Part shown: positions 55,901 through 64,000 of the stretch, in pieces
Position numbering within the stretch: the stretch's first letter is position 1
How the letters are laid out: every line of letters starts with the position of its first letter
Assembly: GCA_905221605.1 (NCBI GenBank)
Contig: CAJNDS010002704.1
Span: forward strand, 124,001 to 188,000
Source: Symbiodinium natans
Taxonomy: Eukaryota; Sar; Dinophyceae; Suessiales; Symbiodiniaceae
Length of the DNA: 64,000 nucleotides
Reading direction: 5' to 3'
Notes under the pieces: generated by a model
What the model was told of the DNA's origin: nothing
Database searches by the model: none
What the model saw: the letters and a program-made list of their open reading frames with translations, nothing else
Program-made: the position numbers and the translations under genes

Positions 55901-58727
55901 TGCCGAGTTGCCTATCTGCGCCCAGCTGTCAGAACAGTACTGCTCGAAGTCCCAGCTGGTGTGCCTCATGCAGAAACTTGCCACATGAAATCATTGCCCG
56001 ATGCGTTGCTTTCTGCAGCGCCTGGGCCATGTGCTAGCCAGGCTGCCGGAAATCGCACGGAAGGCTGCCAGCGATTGGAACCGAGAGCACCTCGGCATTC
56101 GAAGCACCCTCCACCTGTGACCTGTTCTGCCCAAGTGGCGCGAGGACCCCTTCACGTGCCATCAATCCGGGGCGCTATTCGCGGGTCCACAGCTGCAGCG
56201 AGTGTTGTGGTCCAGCCACCACCACTAAGACCCATCATAATGACCCTCTCCTCATGGTACTCTCCACGCAGCATCTTCAGTCGGTCCCAACAAAGCCATC
56301 GGGCAGCTGTTGCCCTGCGGATCCCCTGTGCAGCAAGGGAGCGTAGGCCAACGATGCAGTGGCAAAGTTGATGGTGCTGATGACCTCACACACATACCAG
56401 TCGTTGACATGGCGGCTCATGAGACTGGAGCGAACAAGACCAAGCAAGAGGCTGGCTGCAGGAAGTATTGCACCCAGGGCTTTCCGGCATTCTCGAATGC
56501 TTGAAACCAAGCCTCAGGGTGCCATCGCGTGCCCAAACATCCCAAAGTTAAAGAAGGGCAATGCATACTCGACCCTCAACAGAAGAAGGCTTGGAATGCG
56601 CTGCTTGCGGAAAGGCGACATGGAGACTCGGGGGATCGTTGGGAGCGGAGTTGCAATCCTTGAAAGGCATCCTGGGCTGCAAATGGAGGGCCCTTCCTCA
56701 AGCTTGGAATGGAACGGGGCGTCTTGAACACGAGCCTCTGATATTCACACTGGCTTGGGGAATGTACGGTCTTTCATGCGGGAACAACGAACTAAGTGTG
56801 CAATCTTTGCCTCATGCCTCCACTCGTTACGAAGCGAGCGGCTTCGGAATCAATGAATCAACGAAAGTCAGCTTCCCACGGACATACGGAAACAAGAGAG
56901 CAAAGAAAAGCGAGCCAAACACCACAGTGTCTTGAGGCAGGATGCATGATCGTCGCGACATCAAACCCCATCTGGTTGAGCCAGTCCGCACTCCCATCTG
57001 TGTCTCCTGCCGTCCACAAGCAAACTGAAATCCGCACTGCCTCCACATGGACATGGAGACCACTGCCTTAAACTGTGCACGCTGCAGCAAGACAGGTTGT
57101 GTCTCCATAGGTTGGGCAGCCCTTCGACATTCCATGGCCGTTATGAAAGATGACGAGAGTCTTGCCTCTCTGAGGAAGCCTCGGCTATCCAGACGGCATA
57201 GCTCGACACAGAATGCAGTACATGGAGAGACAGGGAGTGACAGGGTGCCAGGGATAAGTTTGCGAGGTGGTCTCATTTGCGTCTTGATTGGTGTTCCTCA
57301 GGGCCTTTCCGCGACAGTCCCTGCAACTCCAAACAGGGATCCTTTGAGCTGCCCGACGTTGAGGGGGGCCTTCCGAAACAACAACAGCATGTCTCGTGTG
57401 TCGTTGTATCTGCTGGGGCCTTCCTTCCTTCCTTCCACAGCACATGGCCCCCTGGTGCTCAAGCGGTCTGTCGGTGTGTGAGACAATCGCGGTGCTGTTG
57501 GAGGTTTCAACCCAGGCTGCTGGGGCCTTCTTTCTTTCTTTCTTTGGGGCATGGAGGGGAACCCTCCGCGCGATTGCGCGCCCCGGTCCTGCTGGGGCCT
57601 CTCTCTCTCTCCCTCGCTCGCTCGCAGACTCGGGAATCCGTCAGCTGCCGTCTGCAGCCCGATAGGCAATGCTCTCCAAGCAACGCCCCACAGCCAATGT
57701 TAAGCAGTGCAAACCAACTACAGACCATAAACAGTGTTAACCCACGACTCAGGATCGGGGCCTAAAAAAAGAAACTATCCAGCGGCTAGCCAGCACTTGT
57801 GCTTGTCTGGAAGCTGTGGGTCAGCCGGCTGCTCCGCACCTGAGCAAGCTTCACGTCCAAGAACTCTGCGCCAATGGTTCCTTTGTCAACTGTCACAAAT
57901 TCTGCCCAGACACCCCAAATGTCGTAGTTCGGGGCATAACCCGAAGTATTGAGAGTCAAGAAGACCTTTGACGTCAGTGTCATTGAGTAGTTGGCCTTTG
58001 CTGCGGAGGCCAGACCAAGAGAGAAGCAGACAAGACCATTCCTTCGGCAAGCGCATGCTAGAACTTGGCCAGAGTGCCGTCAGTTTGGCGGGCATTGTCC
58101 ACAGAATCTCCGTGACATTGATGACTTTCTCGCAATCACTTCGATGTCCGGTGCCCCACACGGCATATAAACAATCCTCGGACACAGACCCATGAGATTT
58201 CATGATGCTCGCAGCAGTCTGAAAATCGCATCTAGAAACGCAACCTCGCAGTGCCACGAGGCTGGGAAAAAATGCTTCACAGCATACGTCGCAATGCCAT
58301 CCGGCCTGACCGATGCAGATGATGGCCAACCAAAAAACCCATGCTGTACAATCAGGCCTTGACTTGCGTGGGAGCGTCTCACGTCCGAACATCCTCGCCA
58401 ACAGTATCATGAACAACGTTGGGGGGATGAACCGTAAAGGGGGCATGCGAGGACTATCGAAGCCCGGGGCAGACTTTTTTGATCACAAGTGCAAGCAAGC
58501 AAGTCTCTACAAAATTGTGCTTTGCCATTAGCAACATGGCACGCCGTAGGACAGCAAGGTCGAAGTCTCTTGGACATGGACAGCCACTGCAGAATGCGGC
58601 AAGAGCTCTCTCGGATGAGCTGTCTCCGGATGTCCGTCCAGTCTGGGCTTTGCGGTAGCACGGCGTAGCCTTGGCAGCGCCCACTCATGAGGGTCCCTAA
58701 TCCCACAAACTCCTATCTTCTTCGACA
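52936..58727. other. No gene identified; some exon-like minus-strand stretches
   Basis: Almost 6 kb. The best coding-like piece is 54728-54651 on the minus strand, which follows CCAG and reads EIEARDLQSPFDLLRDDRDE. A 119-codon minus frame at 54113-54472 and a 186-codon one at 57886-58446 are open but unrecognised. Pyrimidine satellites (TTCC, TTTC, CTCT) lie at about 57418-57435, 57530-57545 and 57600-57620. Confidence 0.3.
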
Positions 58728-58812
58728 TGGGTAGTTAGGGTACCTTGTTGGGTCCTGATTGTAATACTCGTTTTGATAACCAAAAGGGTCCCAAATTTTA
58801 GAGAACTACCCA
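58728..58812. mobile_element. Short MITE-like inverted-repeat element, diverged
   Basis: Bounded by TGGGTAGTTAGGGTACC and TTTTAGAGAACTACCCA. The outer 9 bp, TGGGTAGTT/AACTACCCA, are perfect inverted repeats and match the right end of the copy split by the retrotransposon. Confidence 0.65.
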
Positions 58813-60004
58813 CAGGCTTTCGCAGGTTCGGCTTTCCCTCCTCCGGTTCCCGGCCTGGCCTGCCGCACTGCATCCAGAGACATTCGTGCCCTGAGGCAGG
58901 CAAACATCATCCGACCAACCGCGATCATTGCAGGTGAACTGAGCACCTCCCAAGGGCTGAAGAGGTTCAAAGGAGGCAACTGGCTGGCTTTGTGCCTCAA
59001 GACATGAAAGTTTTCCGACAACTAGGCTCAAAAAATACAAGGATACATACTTGCCTCCGAGCTGCTGCAAAGAACCAGTGGACAAAACGCAAAGCACCTG
59101 AGATGCTAGGGGCCAGCAACGGGTACCGGGCTTTGGGCTTTGGGCAGGGGCGGAAGTGATTTGTGCCGTTATGCATGGGCTGCCTTGTGTTATGGTTGCA
59201 TTTTCGGCGAGTGCTTGTGCAACATACCACCCAGCCAGAATTGACTCATAAACCCCTTGTAGTTGATCAACCTTTCAGGCGAGCCATCAATGCAAAGCAG
59301 CTATTTCTTTCCATCGTGATCACACTGCCACCTGTTTGCAGCACTGTCTTCTACTCTAGTCGCTAGCCGAAAGTAGGTCCAGACATTTCTATCAAGCTTG
59401 GGGAGGTTCCAAATAGAAAGTGTATATCAAGGACAACAGCCAAAGAGTAAAACCGAAGAGTGTGCACAGTGCAGCGGCTTCTTGAACAACGGGTTCCACC
59501 AGAGCAAGGAAGTCAGGAGCGGACTACCAATTGTTTCAGCAGTTTGGCCGCATAGCCTCGTCATCCGGATCGGCATCATCAGTGCAACTACGCAGGCAAC
59601 TAGGGCATGCCTTGAGCCACATCTCAGCTGCATCACAAGCTGTGCCGGCACAGAAATGCGCCCGTGAGGCGGCAGCAGGACTCTTGGCCTGCGTCAACTC
59701 CTTGAGATCCAAAGCCTTCGACCTGTCCTGACGTAGTGGCACCATGATTTCGCACGCCAAAACTTCTCTGCTCCCTTTCAAAGACTGGAAGCCGCTTCAA
59801 CACTCCAAGCTCCAGATATTTACGCGACAGCTGCACGCGATGCTCCCCGTGTCCTTATCCGCTGCGAGAAACAACTCATCCCAGGACTCCTGCTTCTGGC
59901 TTCGTTGATTCTTTCATGTCCACACTGTAGGGTGTCGCATGCCAGGTCTGTGCCTAGCCCATATGGCAAGCAGCCATCTTGTCACTTCTCTACATTATGA
60001 TCCC
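58813..60004. other. No gene recognised
   Basis: No supported coding region or repeat. Confidence 0.35.
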
Positions 60005-60066
60005 TTTTGGGGTTACAAGGATAGGGTGGCCTCTTATTTTTAGGGTACCATTTTGAGAACTGACCA
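60005..60066. mobile_element. Truncated MITE-like element
   Basis: About 62 bp, TTTTGGGGTTACAAGGATAG through AGGGTACCATTTTGAGAACT. The arms are recognisable but the core is deleted. Confidence 0.45.
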
Positions 60067-60956
60067 TCTAGGCAGACGGTGTGCAGGTCTGTCTCTGCGG
60101 AGTGTCCTTGGACTGCCTCATTTTTGCCTTGCTACAGCTTGCCGCTGCAACACGAAAAAGAATGCAATGCAAACGATCGCAAGTTATTCCAGGTCGACAC
60201 CACGCAGTAGCCACCTGAATAGCTGACAAGCAGCACCAATGAGGATACGCCGGGCTCGGTGTGTAATATCCGCGCTTGTTTCCATGGCCATCGTTACGCA
60301 TAGGCAGCTCAGGCGCAGCAGCCCTAGAGCAACAGTATCGACCCAGGCGCAAAAAGGAGCATGTATCACAGCATCACCTAGCGTAGGTTTCAATATGGGG
60401 AACAAGCACATGCACCCCGACGGTGTAAACACATGCCTAGCCTTCGATTTGAGGCTTTTTGCAGCTGGCAGGTGTCGTGCTCCACATGAAGCCAGCATTG
60501 ACTCTGATCACGTTCCTTCAATGAGACAGCATGAAGTCGTAATGGCCTCATCTTTTTTGCCAGGCCATTTTTGGCCCGTCTTTGCTTCATGTCCAGCAAA
60601 GGGCGCTATTCTCTTTGACACCTCGAGCTGGATCCGGTCCTCTACCGACAACTTCTGACAGACTCGCATGGGAGTTTGACATGCCCTCCAGCACCATTAC
60701 TCCGCGATGTCTGTGTGCCCTGTCTCTGTTTCAGAGCACGGGCTATACAAACGCGGAAGCGAGGAACAGCTGCTCACTGCTCCGAACTCATCCGAGACAC
60801 ATCATCGGTCCTCACAAACAGCTCTCCACGACGCCATGTAGTACTAGGCATGTCATGCATAGTATCCCCCAGATGTGGGATTCCGGGGTGCGTTCTCTGG
60901 CTACAGCGGCTACAGGCAACCTGGCACAACCTGGCAGTCCGATCCTTGCGCTGGGC
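60067..60956. other. No gene identified
   Basis: May include 3' exons of the coiled-coil gene to the right. None could be defined. Confidence 0.3.
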
Positions 60957-63715
60957 GTCTGCTTCGCCGAGGCTGCCGCACGCGCCAAGCGTGCAGCCTG
61001 AGCAACCACAGGGGCCATTGCTCAAAGGGCCCTTTTCTGGCCCTTTGGGCTGACCTTGCAAGCGGCACCACAACTCCAGATCCCAAGGTGTCCAGAAGCC
61101 CAAAGCTGTTGAGTGGCGGAGTCTTCCGCAGCATCCAATGCCTCTAAGGCCGCCCGGGTGGCCTCGACAGCACCTACCCGTGGGGCAGCTGAAAGAAGCG
61201 AACGCCATCTTACGCCATCGTGCTGACATGTACACTTACCTTCTGCATAATACATAAACATAGAAAGAATATTTATGGAAAGATACATATATGTATATAT
61301 ATATATACATGTGTGTGTAGAGATTTTGATTCGAATAATGGAGATAAGAATATAGAAGAAAAATACACAAGCGCATGCATACATGTATATGTGTTTGTGT
61401 GTGTGTGTGTCTGTATATGTCCAAGATGTACGAGTATGTAACGAGGTATACCGCAGTCGCTCATTCTGCCTTTGGGCAACTGCGGCGCTGCCAGGCCCAG
61501 GGCCTCCAAAAAGTCTGCCTCGGGTGATCCAGTGCTTCCGGAAGGAAGGCATGGTCCCCAGGCCATTCTTTGTTTTGCGCAGTTCGAGGGAAAGCTGCGA
61601 TTTTGCGCCCCACTACTAGAACTTGTTTCCACGACTGACACTACTGACACATGGTGCATGCAACTGCGAAGCCAGTCACAGGTCAAGATGCGATGCCCGC
61701 TGCGGCCTCTGCCAGAAGTTCATCGCGGACGAAAATTTCACGAGCAGCCTCGTGCACCTCGTTCTGGCTTGAGCGACTTCACTCGCTTACTGTACTTCAT
61801 AAGGATGCAGCCTTGCAATTCAGGTATCGCCTTTCTGATTACTGCGGACGGCACACGGAACACAACTTTTTCCAACAATCCAGAATGTCAGTCATCCCTG
61901 TTCATCATGCGAGAAGAACCTTATCAACTCCTTTGCGGACTTTACTGGGGTGTCGATGCGAACGGTTAGCACAAGAGCATGCCTTGGCTTTCAAGATGTC
62001 GATTGACTTGATCACGCGTTCAACATCATCCGCTCCAGCTGACGTGGCCTGTCGGATACAGGATAAGTTCACCAATGGAGATGATGTGCTTCTTTATGCA
62101 AAACATGGCGAAGATTGTGTTCCTTCTCATGGGCATGTCAGGCACCTCCCCCTTCGCATCCGATGGGCTGGGCATCTCCGCTGCCGAAGCCGTCAGGGAT
62201 GCCGCCTCACGCGGACAGCGGCGAAGGGCACCCAAAGCAACAAAACGCAACACATGTCGCAAACGACTGAGATCGCCACCAGGTCTCGCAGCAAGGCTTC
62301 CTGGCCCTGCATCTGCCCCTGCAGCTCCTGGACCTTCAAGCTGCAGTGGAACAGCAGCACACAGCAGCACGGTGCCCTCTATGGCCGCCTGAGCTTGCTG
62401 CCTTCACAATCAGTGCCTCGGCCTCGGGGTCGGCCTCTGTGACCCCCAGTGCCGAGGCCTTGGCTTCGGATGAAGAGCTATGGAGAACTGTTCTGGTGCT
62501 CTCAGGCACGAAAGTCAATGCTATTTCTTTGTAAACACAGGGTGTTTTACACAGACGCGACGCATTCAGTGCAAACCCACCCAAACCTTTGGCATGCAGC
62601 AGCAGGAAGGCAAGGAAAGCGAGAAGATGATGAAGCCACATGAATCACCAACACGACGCCACACGTTACTTCATCTTGTTGAGCACAGATGGACAACGTT
62701 CCGAGCATTACTCCTGGAAGCGCCTGGCTGGCCTGTCACACCTCCGCGATACCCGGTTCACATCCCAGAGCTTCGCTCAAGCAAGCGTGAACATATGTGA
62801 GAACACATAACAATTTCTGAACCCCAAGAAAATTTGAAAACCCCGCCAAACAACGCAACACATCGACCTACCCCAGAGACCATAGTTGTCCTTCCTTTCA
62901 GGCAGTCTTTTCTGGAGGGACTCCTGTAGATTCGCGAACACGTCGCAGCTCTATGCACGTACACCTGTCCCGGCGAAAGCTGGAGGCAGGAAAGACAACA
63001 CAACAGGAAGCTTAGAAGTCATAGCAGCTGCCAACGGGCCGAACTGCCAATTGCGCTGAGAATCCCTAACGGGAATGCACGAAAGCCGAGAAGCCACGAA
63101 GCGAAGCCAAGAAGCTGCAGGGCGAACCAACAACAACAAACCGAGCACAGCAAGTCTCCGCACTCAAGCACTGCCTTTACACTGCATTTACTCGGCTGTT
63201 TGCACATGTTGACACCAGAAAGCCCGTAAAGCTGGCGGGCCCCCCCCAAACCGAAACTGTAAAGGACAATGTTCCGACACTTAACATCTTCATCATATTC
63301 AGCCTGAGCACCAGCCCGGCCAACTGGCTGTCAGACTGCTGCCGCTGTCCCTGGACGCGCAGCAGCTCCATCTCCAGGCGCTCCGCCTGGCGCCAGTCGC
63401 TGGGAGCCACAAAAGGGCAGTCTGAAGATTGGGTGAAGGGTACCTCTTGCGTCGCCACCTCTGCCGTGCGCTCAAGCTCCGAGCTGATCAAGTTCCGTCG
63501 CTCAATGGTCGCCAACTGCATACCAAAGAGTTGTGCAAGTTTTCACTTGAAGTGGAATGTTTTCTGCCTCCGAGAGCACCTGTGCTGTCCGCTCAAGCTG
63601 ATGAGAAACCCACCTCGTTCCGCAGCCGAAGCGCTTCATCCTGGCAGTGCGACATGGAACTCTCACAACGTTCACTACACCTTGGACAGTGAACCTCAAG
63701 TCCAAGTTCCAAGTG
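60957..63715 (-). CDS. Coiled-coil protein, at least eight exons, function unknown
   Basis: Exons on the minus strand: 63715-63614 (HLELGLEVHCPRC... to ALRLRNE), 63597-63568 (LERTAQVLSE), 63515-63444 (24 codons, ATIERRNLISSELERT...), 63386-63304 (AERLEMELLRVQGQRQQSDS...), 62458-62389 (ASALGVTEADPEAEALIV...), 62333-62268 (VQELQGQMQGQEALLRDLVA...), 61162-61055 (ATRAALEALDAAEDSATQQ...) and 60997-60957 (AARLARAAASAKQ). The first three join in phase 0. Donors are GT or GC; acceptors AG. Residues follow a heptad-like E/Q/R/L pattern, so a long coiled coil is likely. A CPRC...C cluster precedes the first in-exon ATG (MSHCQDEALRLR), which is the probable start if the acceptor at 63716 is a trans-splice site. 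Family unknown. One or more exons are probably missing between 63.3 and 62.5 kb because the phase does not match there. Confidence 0.6.
61285..61420. repeat. TA- and TG-rich microsatellite
   Basis: (TA)n with TATATGTATA at about 61285-61310 and (TG)n at about 61390-61412. It lies in a presumed intron or flank of the coiled-coil gene. Confidence 0.7.
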
Positions 63716-63839
63716 CTGCAAGTCGTGCAGACTCTGTGCAAATGCAAGAGGCCGTGCACGCGAGTCGTTTCTCTCTGCTCCGTCACACCTCCACTGCGTC
63801 TGGGCATCTGCGCATTCGCAAAGCATCCCTCTCATGATC

Positions 63840-63998
63840 CTACTTCATGAAGGTCTGTGGGCGCTTGGCCTTGAAGGTAGTGCGCAACTTCTTGGCGGCA
63901 TGGGGGATCTTTCTGACCACCGGGAACTTGAGCTTCCTGTCGTGCATCTCCATGACGTGCTCTCGGCGGCACTTCTCATCAGGGATGGTGGTGGCATG
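63840..63998 (-). CDS. RPL18A: Ribosomal protein eL20 (L18a), C-terminal 52 residues
   Basis: The open frame enters from the right edge of the window and ends with TAG at 63842-63840. It reads ...ATTIPDEKCRREHVMEMHD, then KLKFPVVRKIPHAAKKLRTT, then FKAKRPQTFMK. This matches the C-terminus of eukaryotic large-subunit protein eL20 (older name L18a): the CRR/CKRE box, the KIKFP-type segment, and the KLRTTFKAKRP-x-TF ending typical of plant and protist forms. The protein is part of the cytosolic 60S subunit. The gene lies on the same strand as, and directly upstream of, the coiled-coil gene; 124 bp separate its stop codon from that gene's first exon. The N-terminal part lies outside the window. 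Confidence 0.9.
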   Translation of the reverse strand, partial: HATTIPDEKCRREHVMEMHDRKLKFPVVRKIPHAAKKLRTTFKAKRPQTFMK

Positions 63999-64000
63999 GA

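Noticed and set aside
1-64000. tRNA and rRNA genes
   Set aside because: I looked for cloverleaf signatures and rRNA-like conserved blocks and saw none I could defend by eye; a tRNAscan or Infernal run would decide.

Overview
The window looks like nuclear DNA of a dinoflagellate, most likely of the Suessiales/Symbiodiniaceae type. The evidence is: interstitial blocks of the plant-type telomere repeat TTTAGGG; introns with GC or GA as well as GT at the donor and AG usually followed by G at the acceptor; every recognisable gene on the minus strand; and a copy of the dinoflagellate spliced-leader core inside an LTR. Gene density is low and most of the sequence is non-coding, microsatellite-rich or derived from small inverted-repeat elements.

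The centrepiece is 7332-17091, a structurally intact 9.76 kb Ty1/copia-type LTR retrotransposon on the minus strand. It has two 224 bp LTRs that look identical, a 5 bp target duplication (TATTT), a primer-binding site, a polypurine tract and two open ORFs. ORF1 (431 aa) carries a HAD-like domain. ORF2 (2435 aa) carries a coiled coil, a gag-like region, a CCCH zinc finger, protease, integrase, reverse transcriptase and RNase H. It also has two inserted enzyme-like domains: one resembling 2-oxoglutarate/Fe(II) dioxygenases and one resembling a Rossmann methyltransferase. Both LTRs contain a spliced-leader-like sequence. The element landed inside an older MITE-like inverted-repeat element, one of about ten related copies in the window.

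Host genes, all minus strand, are: part of a histidine phosphatase (about 5.0-5.2 kb); an intronless aquaporin (26.8-27.6 kb); a lysophospholipid acyltransferase rebuilt from seven exons of 23-60 nt (30.7-31.9 kb); one exon of a prolyl-hydroxylase-like oxygenase (45.3 kb); cysteine synthase with its missing C-terminal exon recovered downstream of a GC-AG intron (48.3-49.7 kb); an alpha-helical protein of unknown function (50.5-52.0 kb); an EF-hand fragment (52.8-52.9 kb); a coiled-coil gene (61.0-63.7 kb); and the last 52 residues of ribosomal protein eL20 at the right edge. Only 124 bp separate the eL20 stop codon from the first exon of the coiled-coil gene, as expected for tandem genes processed by trans-splicing.

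The rest is repeats: telomere-like arrays (including an outward-facing pair at 18.96-19.24 kb), long dinucleotide to decamer satellites, poly-C runs and long stretches in which I see no gene. Because exons are small and introns unusual, more genes probably exist than are listed. Exon borders given here come from reading frame and splice-site logic, not from transcript data.
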